Assembly: GCF_000422425.1 (NCBI RefSeq)
Contig: NZ_AULT01000010.1
Span: forward strand, 102,594-166,593
Source of the DNA: Oceanospirillum beijerinckii DSM 7166
Lineage (GTDB): Bacteria; Pseudomonadota; Gammaproteobacteria; Pseudomonadales; Halomonadaceae
DNA length: 64,000 nucleotides
Reading direction: 5' to 3'
Part shown: positions 17,859 through 26,329 of the stretch, piece after piece
Numbering within the stretch: the first letter of the stretch is position 1
Layout of the letters: each line of letters begins with the position of its first letter
Position numbers and translations under genes: made by a program
Notes under the pieces: generated by a model
What the model was told of the DNA's origin: nothing
The model's database searches: none
The model's input: the letters and a program-made list of their open reading frames with translations, nothing else

Positions 17859-18296
17859 ATGTACAACACAATTCTGATCCCTATGGATCTGGAACATGAA
17901 GAGATGTTCCCTAAAGCCGTTGAACTGGCAAAGCAGCTGATCGGTGATGAAGAGGGTGTCATTCACGGTATCTATGTGGATGAATCCCTGATCCATCATT
18001 CGAACTTCTCTATCTCTGGCGATGCGGTAGTATCCGCTCGCCAGGAGACTAAGCAGAAGGTGAAAAAGCTATTTAAAAAATATGTGCCTGAAGCGCTGCG
18101 TGGTAAGTGCCGGGTTAGCCAGGGTGTGGTTTATGATGCCGTACTGGATGAAGCGAAAAAACAGCAGCCTGAAGTGATTATTGTGGCTTCAGGTCGTCCT
18201 GGTTTATCCAGTTACCTGATGGGTTCCAATGCGGAAAAAATCCTGCGTCACTCTAAGTGCTCAGTATTTGTTATCCGTGATGAGCATAAATGGTAA
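17859..18296 (+). CDS. Universal stress protein associated with the TRAP operon (TeaD-like)
   Basis: A 145-residue UspA-fold protein. The N-terminus MYNTILIPMDLE and the C-terminal nucleotide-binding segment SGRPGLSSYLMGSN are family-typical. The usual ATP motif is G-x2-G-x9-G-(S/T); here GRPG and GS are six residues apart, so nucleotide binding may be altered. Usp genes often close TRAP operons; TeaD of Halomonas elongata binds ATP and modulates the ectoine transporter TeaABC. It is probably the last gene of dctPQM-usp, since the terminator at 18409-18446 follows. Confidence 0.85.
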   Translation: MYNTILIPMDLEHEEMFPKAVELAKQLIGDEEGVIHGIYVDESLIHHSNFSISGDAVVSARQETKQKVKKLFKKYVPEALRGKCRVSQGVVYDAVLDEAKKQQPEVIIVASGRPGLSSYLMGSNAEKILRHSKCSVFVIRDEHKW

Positions 18297-18408
18297 AAAA
18301 ACGACGGCTTTGCTTGAATTTTTGCCGCTAACGGTTATCATGCCCGGCCAGAGTTTATGACTCAACAGTTTTAGCTTCTTAAGTCTATCCGATAAAGAGG
18401 CATTCGCG

Positions 18409-18446
18409 AGGCCCCACTCCCACAAGGAGATGGGGCCTTGTTCTTT
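18409..18446 (+). terminator. Terminator after the TRAP-usp operon
   Basis: Stem AGGCCCCA (18409-18416) with TGGGGCCT (18431-18438), then TGTTCTTT. The next gene, csiR, is convergent, so it may serve one or both strands. Confidence 0.75.
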
Positions 18447-18481
18447 CTGTCAGGAAGATTATGGTGGAAGTCGTTGGTGGT

Positions 18482-19165
18482 TTACAGCATCAGCTGCTTG
18501 ATAATCGGGATCGGGCTGATTAGATGCTCATACATCAATTGTTTGGCTTTCACGGTATCTCTGGTGAGCAGAGCATCCACCATATCGGCATGTTCCCTGC
18601 GCTTTTCCTCCAGTGCCGATTGTGAGAACACTGTCTTCTTCAGCCATAAATGGCGGTAGCGCTCGGCCTGATCCTGTAGTGATGCTCGCAACTCCAGTAG
18701 CTTGGCTGAACCACAACCCTGCGCAATAGCGGTGTGGAAAGCTTTATGGCGACTGTCCCACACTTCCAGCATCTCATCCGGGGTATTGATCTCGTTCACC
18801 CGGGCCAGTTTATGGGCTTCCCCCAGTACGGTGGCTTCCCAATCTTCATCGCCTCGCTCGATGGCCAGCTCGGTGATCATGGCTTCCAGGTGAGCACGGG
18901 CATCATATATGTCGGTCAACTCTTCCAGTGACATCTCGGCCACACGAAAGCCCCGCTGGCTGATTGCGGTCACTAAACGGTCGGCCACCAGCTGAGACAG
19001 TGCTTCGCGCATAGGGCCAGCGCCAATGTCATAGCTTTCCTTCAGATGGCTCATCAGCAGCTTATCTCCAGGCTGATGTACCCCGTTGATAATATCCTGC
19101 TTGAGCAGCTTATAAGCGATAGTGGCTTGATTTGCTTTGCTTTGTGGCGTGCTGTCTGAGCTCAT
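18482..19165 (-). CDS. csiR: GntR/FCD family regulator, CsiR (GlaR)-like
   Basis: A 227-residue repressor-type protein. The N-terminal winged helix (about residues 15-80) includes LKESYDIGAGPMREALSQLVADRLV, and the C-terminal FCD domain has metal-site histidines in HKAFH, REHAD and YEHLI. It closely resembles E. coli CsiR, which represses csiD-lhgO and is released by glutarate. It is divergent from csiD with 179 bases between starts. Candidate operators lie in that interval. Inference: it represses csiD and lhgO here too. Confidence 0.88.
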   Translation of the reverse strand: MSSDSTPQSKANQATIAYKLLKQDIINGVHQPGDKLLMSHLKESYDIGAGPMREALSQLVADRLVTAISQRGFRVAEMSLEELTDIYDARAHLEAMITELAIERGDEDWEATVLGEAHKLARVNEINTPDEMLEVWDSRHKAFHTAIAQGCGSAKLLELRASLQDQAERYRHLWLKKTVFSQSALEEKRREHADMVDALLTRDTVKAKQLMYEHLISPIPIIKQLML

Positions 19166-19233
19166 GTTGGCGTCCGTGATGACCGAATGCCACCGATTAT
19201 AAACCCACGGGGCAAAGGGATGAAATGTTCATT

Positions 19234-19285
19234 TTGTCTATAAAGAATAAAAATGTAGATATTTTTAAATAATAAATATATTATT
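19234..19285 (+). promoter_or_regulatory. Predicted CsiR operator region upstream of csiD
   Basis: TTGT at 19234-19237 and ATGT-N5-TTTT at 19253-19265 have starts exactly 19 bases apart. As I recall it, E. coli CsiR uses TTGT-N5-TTTT and ATGT-N5-TTTT separated by six bases, which also gives 19. The second half of the first site (AAGA) does not match. An AT-rich dyad AATAATA-AATA-TATTATT (19268-19285) follows. Confidence 0.4.
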
Positions 19286-19344
19286 CTCGGCAGATGGCAT
19301 TTGATGTGTCGCATAAACCCTATATGCACTTCAGGAGTCGAGAG

Positions 19345-20316
19345 ATGAGTGTTGTTGAACAAGCAGGCATCCCTGCAGAAACGAAATACCAAGGTTTTAC
19401 TTTATCCGTATCTGAGCAGAGCAATGGCCGCCTGCTGCAACTGACGTTCAACAAGGAAACCGTTGATCAATTTTTCGCGGCGATTGAGGAATGGCCTATT
19501 CAGGCGCTGGAGTACAAATCGTTCCTGCGTTTCCGTGTTGCTAAAGTACTGGACGATCTGTGTGGTAATCAGCTGCAGTCTCTGCTGATCGATACGCTGG
19601 TTGATCGTAACACCGGTGCGCTGCTGATCACTCCTGAAGGCCTGGATGATGTGTCTCAGGCAGAAGATATGGTGCGTTTCACCACAGCCGCATCTCACTT
19701 GATGGGCCGTTCTAACTTTGATGCCATGAGCGGTAAGTACTACGCACGTTTCGCGGTAGTGAACAGCGATAACTCTGATAGCTACCTGCGTCAGCCACAC
19801 CGTGTCATGGAACTGCACAACGACGGCACTTACGTTGAAGAAGATACTGACTTCAATCTGATGCTGAAGATCGATGAGCAGAACATGGAAGGCGGTAACT
19901 CTCTGCTACTGCATCTGGATGACTGGGAAGATCTGGAGAAGTTCTCTACCCATCCTCTGGCCTATCGTCCAATCCGTTGGGCTGTGCCGCCGAGTAAAAA
20001 TATCTCTAAGGATATCTACCACCCAGTATTTGATCTGGACGTAAACGGTGATGTGATCAGCTCTTACATCGATCAGTTTGCACAACCTGCAAACTTTGAA
20101 GAAGGTGTATGGCTATCTGAGCTGGGCGAATCTTTTGAAAGCAGTAAAGGTATTCAGTCGATCCGTGTACCTGTGGGTAGCTTCCTGTTGATCAACAACC
20201 ACATGTGGTTACATGGTCGTGATAAGTTTACTCCGCACGAAGGTCTGCGTCGTGAACTGATGCGTCAGCGTGGTTACTTCACTCATAAGAAGACACTGCG
20301 TAAGCCACGTCAGTGA
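19345..20316 (+). CDS. csiD: Glutarate 2-hydroxylase (2-oxoglutarate/Fe(II) dioxygenase), CsiD/GlaH
   Basis: Converts glutarate plus 2-oxoglutarate and O2 to L-2-hydroxyglutarate, succinate and CO2. From ATG 19345 the protein has 323 residues, about the length of E. coli CsiD (325), and is very similar in sequence as I remember it ([45 protein letters not shown]). The Fe(II) ligands are visible: His158 and Asp160 in ELHNDGTY, and His290 in WLHGRDKF. The start at 19345 has AGGAG eight bases upstream; an upstream ATG at 19294 would add 17 residues foreign to the family. The hairpin before lhgO suggests partial read-through to that gene. Confidence 0.95.
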   Translation: MSVVEQAGIPAETKYQGFTLSVSEQSNGRLLQLTFNKETVDQFFAAIEEWPIQALEYKSFLRFRVAKVLDDLCGNQLQSLLIDTLVDRNTGALLITPEGLDDVSQAEDMVRFTTAASHLMGRSNFDAMSGKYYARFAVVNSDNSDSYLRQPHRVMELHNDGTYVEEDTDFNLMLKIDEQNMEGGNSLLLHLDDWEDLEKFSTHPLAYRPIRWAVPPSKNISKDIYHPVFDLDVNGDVISSYIDQFAQPANFEEGVWLSELGESFESSKGIQSIRVPVGSFLLINNHMWLHGRDKFTPHEGLRRELMRQRGYFTHKKTLRKPRQ

Positions 20317-20433
20317 TTTCGTTGCGTAAGTAACTCTGCTTTAAAACTAGTTGTGATAAGTGAAGTTAGTCCTGACTATGGACTTGTTTCAACAGTAGCT
20401 GTATCGAAAGATCGCTGCTGAGATTAAAAAAGA

Positions 20434-20467
20434 CCTCTGAAAGGCATCGCGTCCTTTCAGGGGTTTT
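20434..20467 (+). terminator. Hairpin between csiD and lhgO
   Basis: Stem CCTCTGAAAGG (20434-20444) with CCTTTCAGGGG (20453-20463), one wobble, an 8-base loop, then TTTT. It is probably a leaky terminator or attenuator that lowers lhgO relative to csiD. Confidence 0.65.
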
Positions 20468-20487
20468 CGCGTCGAGCGAGGGATAGA

Positions 20488-21681
20488 ATGTACGATTACA
20501 TTATCATCGGTGGTGGCATTGTCGGTATGTCCACTGCGATGCAGCTACTGCAACAACAACCGGGTAAAAAACTGCTGGTTGTGGAAAAAGAAGCCCAGGT
20601 GGCACAACATCAGACCGGTCATAACAGTGGTGTGATTCACGCGGGTGTTTACTACACGCCGGGTAGCCTGAAGGCCAAGTTCTGTCTGGAAGGCAATAAG
20701 GCAACAAAAGCCTTCTGTGACGAAAACGATATTCCTTACGATGAGTGCGGTAAGCTGTTGGTTGCCACCAACGAGCTGGAAATGGAACGCATGAAAGCAT
20801 TGTGGGAACGTACCGAGGCCAATGGTTTGGAGCGTTACTGGCTGAATGCTGATGAGTTGAAAGCCCGTGAGCCGAATATCACGGGGATCGGTGGTATCTT
20901 TGTACCGTCCAGTGGCATCGTCAGCTACCGTCGTGTCACCGAAGTGATGGCGGAAAAAGTGCGTGAGATGGGTGGTGAAATCCAGTTTAACTGCGAAGTG
21001 ACTGCGCTGAAGGAAGGTGATTCCGAAGTGACGGTTTTCACCAGCCGTGGCAGTTTTACCAGCCGCTATATGATCTCCTGCTCTGGTCTGATGGCCGACC
21101 GAGTGGTGAAAATGCTGGGTATCAAACCGAAGTTTAAGATCTGCCCGTTCCGCGGTGAATACTACCTGCTGAAGCCAGAGCATAATCAGGTGGTGAACCA
21201 TCTGATCTATCCGATCCCAGACCCCAGTATGCCGTTCCTGGGTGTACACCTGACCCGTATGATCGACGGCACCGTCACCGTAGGTCCAAACGCGGTCATG
21301 GCGTGGAAGCGTGAGGGTTACAAAAAGACCGATATCTCACTGAAAGACAGTTTTGAAGCCCTGACCTACCCAGGTATTCTGAAGGTGCTGTACAAGAACC
21401 TGAAGCCGGGTCTGATCGAAACCAAGAACTCGCTGTTTAAAGGTCAGTATCTGAAGGAAGTGAATAAGTACTGTCCTAAGATTGTGAAGTCTGATCTGAC
21501 CGCATACCCTGCGGGTGTACGTGCTCAGGCAGTATCGGAAGACGGTAATCTGGTGGATGACTTCCTGTTTGTGAATACCAAGCGCACCATCAATGTGTGT
21601 AATGCACCGTCTCCGGCAGCGACCTCAGCAATTCCGATTGGTAAGCATATTCTGGAAACTGCGGCTAAGGTTTTTGCCTGA
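20488..21681 (+). CDS. lhgO: L-2-hydroxyglutarate oxidase/dehydrogenase
   Basis: A 397-residue FAD protein that oxidises L-2-hydroxyglutarate to 2-oxoglutarate, passing electrons to the quinone pool. The N-terminal dinucleotide fold is MYDYIIIGGGIVGMSTAMQL. The family stretch HNSGVIHAGVYYTPGSLKA lies near residue 47, and YPAGVRAQAVSEDG and NAPSPAATSAIPIG lie near the end. The length matches LhgO (YgaF). AGGGAT precedes the ATG. Together with CsiD it completes the CoA-independent route from glutarate to 2-oxoglutarate, which also regenerates the co-substrate of CsiD. Confidence 0.95.
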   Translation: MYDYIIIGGGIVGMSTAMQLLQQQPGKKLLVVEKEAQVAQHQTGHNSGVIHAGVYYTPGSLKAKFCLEGNKATKAFCDENDIPYDECGKLLVATNELEMERMKALWERTEANGLERYWLNADELKAREPNITGIGGIFVPSSGIVSYRRVTEVMAEKVREMGGEIQFNCEVTALKEGDSEVTVFTSRGSFTSRYMISCSGLMADRVVKMLGIKPKFKICPFRGEYYLLKPEHNQVVNHLIYPIPDPSMPFLGVHLTRMIDGTVTVGPNAVMAWKREGYKKTDISLKDSFEALTYPGILKVLYKNLKPGLIETKNSLFKGQYLKEVNKYCPKIVKSDLTAYPAGVRAQAVSEDGNLVDDFLFVNTKRTINVCNAPSPAATSAIPIGKHILETAAKVFA

Positions 21682-21750
21682 TAGGTCGATATCAGCGCTT
21701 AGTCAGAGTCTATTGGTAATCACGGGCCCTGGCGTGCTACTCAAGTCGTA

Positions 21751-21792
21751 ATAATGCCCGGTGGACGGAGATCCACCGGGCATTATTTTTTG
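21751..21792. terminator. Bidirectional terminator between lhgO and gcdR
   Basis: Perfect 15-base stem ATAATGCCCGGTGGA (21751-21765) with TCCACCGGGCATTAT (21772-21786), then a T run on plus. It serves the convergent genes lhgO and gcdR. Confidence 0.9.
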
Positions 21793-21794
21793 TA

Positions 21795-22685
21795 CTATGC
21801 TCGCTCAATCTCGTTAGGCAGGTGTTCCTGCATAAAATCTACAAAGGCGCGACTGGCTTTGGACAGATAGTGATTTTTCTTCCAGCCCAGGCCGATATAA
21901 AGCGGGATCTTGGGCTCAAAGGGCAGAGTTACTACGGGATCGCCTGGCTTAACAATACGCGACAGCCCGGTACTTATCCCGACCTCGCTGACTACCATGG
22001 CTTTAAGCAGATCAATCAGGTTGGTTTCAAAACGGATATCGAGTCGAATATGCTGCTGTTTGGAATATTGGCTGACCGCTTCACGCAGGAAATAACCTTC
22101 TCGAAATAGCACCAGGGGCTGCTGGCAGAAATCGGCCAGTTTCATTGAGCTTTGTTTTGATAGTGGGTGATTACAGGGCACCAGAGCGACCATATCTTCT
22201 GCAAACAGGTTGACGCAGCGGATCTGATCATGGGGGCGGTCAGAGCGAATCAGGGCAATGTCCAAGGCTCCTTCCAGTAGCATCTGTTGCAGAGAGGCCG
22301 TTCCGGCTTCGATCAGGTTGATTCTGACCTTGGGGTATTTCTGCTTAAATTTAGCCAGTACATTAGGTAAATAGTAGGAACTGAGCATGCTGGAGGCACC
22401 AAATTGTATGGTGCCAGTCTCGATGCCCTTCAGTTCCTGGATCTCTAATTCCGCCTGATTGACCGATTCCAGAATACGTTGCGCGTGCTTTAACAGCACC
22501 TCTCCATCTGCAGTCAGAGTCATCTGGCGCTCTGCCCGGTTAACCAGTTTAAGTCCGACCTCATCCTCTAACTTCTTGATTGCCATACTTAAAGCCGGTT
22601 GGGCGATGCCCAGATGAGTTGCGGTATGGGTGAAGTTACCGATCTTAGCCAAACTACAGAAATACTTGAGCCGTTTCAGATCCAC
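21795..22685 (-). CDS. gcdR: LysR family regulator, GcdR-like
   Basis: 296 residues: an N-terminal winged helix-turn-helix (residues 1-60; MDLKRLKYFCSLAKIGNFTH, AQPALSMAIKKLEDEVG) and a C-terminal co-inducer domain. It is divergent from gcdH, as GcdR is in Pseudomonas, where it activates gcdHG in response to glutarate. The 230-base interval contains one of three copies of a conserved word also found before gcdG and dctP, making this protein the natural candidate to bind them. Confidence 0.85.
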   Translation of the reverse strand: MDLKRLKYFCSLAKIGNFTHTATHLGIAQPALSMAIKKLEDEVGLKLVNRAERQMTLTADGEVLLKHAQRILESVNQAELEIQELKGIETGTIQFGASSMLSSYYLPNVLAKFKQKYPKVRINLIEAGTASLQQMLLEGALDIALIRSDRPHDQIRCVNLFAEDMVALVPCNHPLSKQSSMKLADFCQQPLVLFREGYFLREAVSQYSKQQHIRLDIRFETNLIDLLKAMVVSEVGISTGLSRIVKPGDPVVTLPFEPKIPLYIGLGWKKNHYLSKASRAFVDFMQEHLPNEIERA

Positions 22686-22723
22686 TGGATGCCACTCCTC
22701 ATGCGGGTTAGGGCTATCAACTT

Positions 22724-22780
22724 AAATTATTGAAACTATATCTATCATATATTGTACTTATCAGTCACGCCCGGCTAACT
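22724..22780 (+). promoter_or_regulatory. Predicted GcdR operator/promoter block, copy B
   Basis: Partner of 3945-4000, sharing AAATTAT, AAACTATAT, the core CATATATTGTACTTAT (22746-22761), and CGCC...TAAC further on. It lies between gcdR and gcdH, where LysR proteins usually bind. Confidence 0.6.
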
Positions 22781-22863
22781 TTTCTGTACTGAATAATTCC
22801 AAACATAATCAGGTAAAGATTCCATGGCCTTGATTTGGCCCATTGGATGATGACCATTTTATG

Positions 22864-22902
22864 AAACGGTTTTAATTAACCCTTGTGGGATTAAAGCCGT
22901 TT
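22864..22902 (+). repeat. Leader hairpin directly before gcdH
   Basis: A 13-base stem AAACGGTTTTAAT (22864-22876) with ATTAAAGCCGTTT (22890-22902), one G-U pair, a 13-base loop, then TTAGACAG and the ribosome-binding site GAGGTGAG. It ends 16 bases before the ATG. It could be an attenuator or could affect mRNA stability and ribosome access. Confidence 0.5.
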
Positions 22903-22918
22903 TAGACAGAGGTGAGAC

Positions 22919-24097
22919 ATGAGCGAGCGTGCAGCATTTAACTGGGATGACCCTTTCAATCTGGATCAGCAACTGACCGAAGAAGAGCGCATGGTGCGCG
23001 ATATGGCCCGTGAATACTGCCAGAGCAAGTTGCAGCCACGGGTTCTTCAGGCGAACCGTGATGAGATCTTCCACCGTGAAATCATGAACGAGATGGGTGA
23101 GATGGGCCTGCTGGGCAGCACTCTGCCTGAGAAGTACGGCTGTGCGGAAGTGAATCACGTTTGCTACGGTCTGGCGGCCCGTGAAGTAGAGCGCGTGGAC
23201 AGTGGTTACCGTTCTGCGATGAGTGTGCAATCCTCACTGGTGATGCACCCTATCTACGCTTATGGCTCTGAAGAGCAGCGTGAAAAATATCTGCCGAAGC
23301 TGGCCACCGGTGAGTGGGTGGGTTGTTTCGGTCTGACCGAACCGGACGTAGGTTCTGATCCAGGCGGTATGAAAACCTGTGCTGAGCGTGTTGATGGCGG
23401 TTTCCGTGTCACGGGCGCTAAGATGTGGATCACTAATTCCCCAATTGCTGATGTGATGGTGGTTTGGGCGAAATTGGAAGGTGAAATCCATGGCTTCATT
23501 TTGGAGCGTGGTATGGAAGGTCTGAGCACGCCTAAGATTGAAGGTAAGTTCTCTCTGCGTGCGTCTATCACCGGTGAGATCGTGATGGACAGCGTATTTG
23601 TTCCAGAAGAGAATCTGCTGCCTAACGTAAAAGGTCTGAAAGGTCCATTTGGCTGTCTGAACAAAGCCCGTTACGGCATCGCCTGGGGTGCTCTGGGTGC
23701 GGCGGAATTCTGCTGGCACGCAGCACGTCAATACTCTCTGGATCGTATCCAGTTTAACCGTCCTCTGGCGGCGACTCAGCTGGTACAGAAGAAACTGGCC
23801 GATATGCAAACTGAGATCTCTCTGGGTCTGCGGGGTTGTCTGCAAGCGGGTCGTCTGATGGACGAAGGTCAGTGCCCGGTTGAGCTGATCTCTCTGATCA
23901 AGCGCAATTCATGCGGTAAGTCCCTGGATATCGCTCGTGTTGCCCGTGATATGCACGGTGGTAACGGCATCTCTGATGAGTTTCATGTGATCCGTCACTC
24001 TATGAATCTGGAAGCGGTGAACACCTACGAAGGTACTCATGATATCCATGCGCTGATTCTGGGCCGTGCTCAGACCGGTATTCAGGCGTTTGGTTAA
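22919..24097 (+). CDS. gcdH: Glutaryl-CoA dehydrogenase
   Basis: A 392-residue acyl-CoA dehydrogenase that oxidises and decarboxylates glutaryl-CoA to crotonyl-CoA, using FAD and electron-transfer flavoprotein. Signatures: [34 protein letters not shown], the substrate-carboxylate-binding Arg in [14 protein letters not shown], and the catalytic Glu371 in [20 protein letters not shown], which corresponds to Glu370 of the human enzyme. GAGGTGAG precedes the ATG. Its usual partner, the CoA-transferase, is at 4209, far upstream, with a matching promoter block. Confidence 0.95.
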   Translation: MSERAAFNWDDPFNLDQQLTEEERMVRDMAREYCQSKLQPRVLQANRDEIFHREIMNEMGEMGLLGSTLPEKYGCAEVNHVCYGLAAREVERVDSGYRSAMSVQSSLVMHPIYAYGSEEQREKYLPKLATGEWVGCFGLTEPDVGSDPGGMKTCAERVDGGFRVTGAKMWITNSPIADVMVVWAKLEGEIHGFILERGMEGLSTPKIEGKFSLRASITGEIVMDSVFVPEENLLPNVKGLKGPFGCLNKARYGIAWGALGAAEFCWHAARQYSLDRIQFNRPLAATQLVQKKLADMQTEISLGLRGCLQAGRLMDEGQCPVELISLIKRNSCGKSLDIARVARDMHGGNGISDEFHVIRHSMNLEAVNTYEGTHDIHALILGRAQTGIQAFG

Positions 24098-24712
24098 GCC
24101 TCGGTGACAAATTATGGTTAGTGGTTTGGCAATTAAGGTTTGTGCTGAACGGCTAACCATTTCAAGGATGATTTACTCAGGGATGGGGTTGGTTTAGATC
24201 GAAGTAAGAGATGATGCTTTATGCACGGTATTTTGCTTCGATTGTTTTGTGTTGTCGCATTGGAAGGGACGTCTTTTGGGTACAATCCTTGTACTCGTTG
24301 CTTGCTAGACCCTTCTGTTTGGTGACCTTTTGGTCGCCACTCTCTGTTGGCCCTTGCTAGGCCGATTGTGCTTTGTAGCCTGCCTCTGTGCAGGCTTTTT
24401 TTTAATTTCATCGCTGACAGATGCTGCTCTGATTGCTCTTACACCTCTCTTATTCAGCCTTCTGAAAACCGTATTTGTCTGACTTAATCAGAAAATGCTT
24501 ATGACACCATTCCTACGGTCACGACTCATGATAATGAACCGCTTTGGCCTGAGGCCAAGACAGGGTACACTCAGAGGTCTGACTGTGCAGTGTACTAGTC
24601 TGGTGATACAACAGAGATAGATAAGAGCTTAATCCGGTGATCCCTCCTATAGGCGATATTCCGAGAACAAAAAGCCGTGCTGGACAGACCATGTAAGAAC
24701 TAAGGAGGATAC
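24098..24712. other. Gap between gcdH and trpB2
   Basis: About 610 bases without a protein gene. The first 300 end in the terminator at 24378-24403, preceded by several stem-loops (see the candidate RNA). The remainder is the leader of trpB2, ending with a strong AAGGAGG. No tRNA was recognised. Confidence 0.4.
24280..24403 (+). ncRNA. Candidate small RNA or structured 3' UTR ending in a terminator
   Basis: Successive stems are visible: GTACAA-TCC-TTGTAC (24280-24294), GGTGACC-TTTT-GGTCGCC (24321-24338), and GGCC/GGCC (24349-24363). The terminator is GCCTGC/GCAGGC (24378-24395) with eight T (24396-24403). The gcdH stop is 280 bases before the terminator, longer than needed for a simple 3' end. 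The 5' end is unknown. Folding was done by eye only. Confidence 0.35.
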
Positions 24713-26062
24713 ATGCAAAAGAAAATCTGGTTGCCGGAAAACGAGATCCCAACCCATTGGTATAATGTTGTGGCGGATATGCCCAATGCTCCGACACCAC
24801 CGCTGGGCCCAGATGGCCAACCGGTAGGTCCTGATGCCCTGTCTGCGATTTTCCCTAATGCTATTATTGAGCAGGAAGTATCCGCTGAACGCTGGATTAA
24901 AATCCCGGATGAAGTCCGCGAGAAACTGGCACAATGGCGTCCTGTACCTCTGGTGCGTGCTACTGAGCTGGAAAAAGCCCTGGGCACTCCATGTAAGATC
25001 TATTTTAAAAATGAATCCGTAAGCCCTGCAGGTTCCCATAAGCCAAACTCAGCGATCCCTCAGGCCTACTACAACAAGGCTGAAGGCGTAAAGCGTCTGG
25101 TAACTGAAACCGGTGCCGGTCAATGGGGCAGCTCTCTGTCTTTGGCCGGTCAGATGTTTGGTCTGGATGTACGCGTTTACATGGTGAAGGTGAGCTATAA
25201 CCAGAAGCCATACCGTCGTTTGATGATGCAGACCTGGGGTGGTGATGTACGCGCCAGTCCAACCAATCTGACTCAAGTGGGGCGCGATATTCTGGCGAAA
25301 GATCCAGATTCCCAAGGCTCTCTGGGTATTGCGATCTCTGAAGCGGTTGAAGAAGCGGCGGGTAACCCGGAGGCTAACTACGCACTGGGTTCTGTACTAA
25401 ACCATGTGTTGTTGCACCAGACAGTGATCGGTCTGGAAGCTAAGAAACAGCTGGAAATGGTGGGTGACTACCCGGATATGGTGTTTGCACCGTGCGGTGG
25501 TGGTTCTAACTTCGGTGGTATCGCTTTCCCATTCTTTGCGGATAAGGCTGCGGGTAAAGATGTAAAACTGGTGGGTGTTGAGCCGACCTCTTGTCCATCA
25601 CTGACCAAGGGTGAGTACACCTATGACTTTGGTGATGCCACCGGTCTGACGCCGATGATGAAGATGTACACCCTGGGCCATGATTTTATGCCGCCAGGTA
25701 TCCATGCCGGTGGTCTGCGCTATCACGGTCAATCTGCTCTGGTAAGCCAGCTGTACCATGAAGGTTTACTGGAAGCCCGTGCCGTCGCTCAGACGAAGAC
25801 CTTTGAGGCTGGTGTGCTGTTTGCCCGTACCGAAGGTATTATCCCTGCGCCTGAGTCAAATCACGCCATTGCAGCTGTCGTGGAAGAAGCCCTGCGTTGT
25901 AAGGAAACCGGTGAAGCGAAAACTCTGCTGTTTACGCTATCGGGCCATGGTCACTTCGATATGGTGTCTTACGACCGTTACTTTAAAGGCGAGTTGGAAG
26001 ACTACGATTACCCGGAAGAGGCGATTAAAGAGTCTCTGTCTCACCTGCCTAAATTTGGCTAA
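24713..26062 (+). CDS. trpB2: TrpB2-type tryptophan synthase beta chain
   Basis: A 449-residue PLP enzyme of the stand-alone TrpB2 group, longer than TrpB1 (about 400) and starting [19 protein letters not shown]. The PLP lysine is Lys110 in AGSHKPNSA, and the phosphate-binding loop is [10 protein letters not shown]. TrpB2 makes tryptophan from indole and serine and is thought to salvage indole. No trpA or other trp gene is near. AAGGAGG lies 6 bases before the ATG, implying strong translation. It is followed directly by a REP-type element and then a convergent terminator. Confidence 0.92.
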   Translation: MQKKIWLPENEIPTHWYNVVADMPNAPTPPLGPDGQPVGPDALSAIFPNAIIEQEVSAERWIKIPDEVREKLAQWRPVPLVRATELEKALGTPCKIYFKNESVSPAGSHKPNSAIPQAYYNKAEGVKRLVTETGAGQWGSSLSLAGQMFGLDVRVYMVKVSYNQKPYRRLMMQTWGGDVRASPTNLTQVGRDILAKDPDSQGSLGIAISEAVEEAAGNPEANYALGSVLNHVLLHQTVIGLEAKKQLEMVGDYPDMVFAPCGGGSNFGGIAFPFFADKAAGKDVKLVGVEPTSCPSLTKGEYTYDFGDATGLTPMMKMYTLGHDFMPPGIHAGGLRYHGQSALVSQLYHEGLLEARAVAQTKTFEAGVLFARTEGIIPAPESNHAIAAVVEEALRCKETGEAKTLLFTLSGHGHFDMVSYDRYFKGELEDYDYPEEAIKESLSHLPKFG

Positions 26063-26231
26063 TACCACACCAGATAATAAGTTGGTGCAGGTGCAGGTGC
26101 AGGTGCAGGTGCAGGTCGGAAAAGCCGCAAGGCGCCTTCCGGCAATCATCAGATACCGGAGCCAATGTCGGACGGCGCTTCGCTTATCCAACCTACTCGG
26201 ATATCAATAGACTTATCGGGAAGGGTATAAG
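26061..26231. repeat. Dispersed palindromic (REP/MITE-like) element, copy 1
   Basis: Matches 48756-48899 over its whole length, including GTCGGAAAAGCCGCAAGGCG, TTCCG(G/A)CAAT, GGCGCTTCGCTTATCCAACC and the end ACTTATCGGGAA-GGTATAAG. The ends form imperfect inverted repeats (ATACC...GATAA...AGTT against AACTTATCGGGAAGGGTAT), and GTCGGAA/TTCCGGC forms an inner hairpin. This copy is longer because GGTGCA is repeated five times (26084-26113). Confidence 0.8.
26084..26113 (+). repeat. Tandem hexamer (GGTGCA)5
   Basis: Five perfect GGTGCA units inside the REP-type element. The other copy has only one related unit (GTTGCA) at this point, so the array grew within the element. Confidence 0.95.
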
Positions 26232-26296
26232 CGGATTCGGCTAAGAGACAGGGTTAAGCGATTTAAAACGCTTAACAGTTTTAGCTGGGAAGTACG

Positions 26297-26326
26297 AAGG
26301 CCGTTGCTGAGAAGCAGCGGCCTTTT
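26297..26326. terminator. Terminator between trpB2 and the hybrid kinase
   Basis: Twelve-base stem AAGGCCGTTGCT (26297-26308) with AGCAGCGGCCTT (26313-26324), GAGA tetraloop, one G-U pair, and TT after. The flanking genes are convergent. Confidence 0.7.
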
Positions 26327-26329
26327 AGC

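Noticed and set aside
24133..24411. Open frame on minus between gcdH and trpB2
   Set aside because: It runs through the terminator at 24378-24403 and has no start signal.
26084..26113. Tandem hexamers as a CRISPR-like array
   Set aside because: Units are contiguous and only six bases, with no spacers and no cas genes; the same applies to 35911-35977 and 55038-55121.
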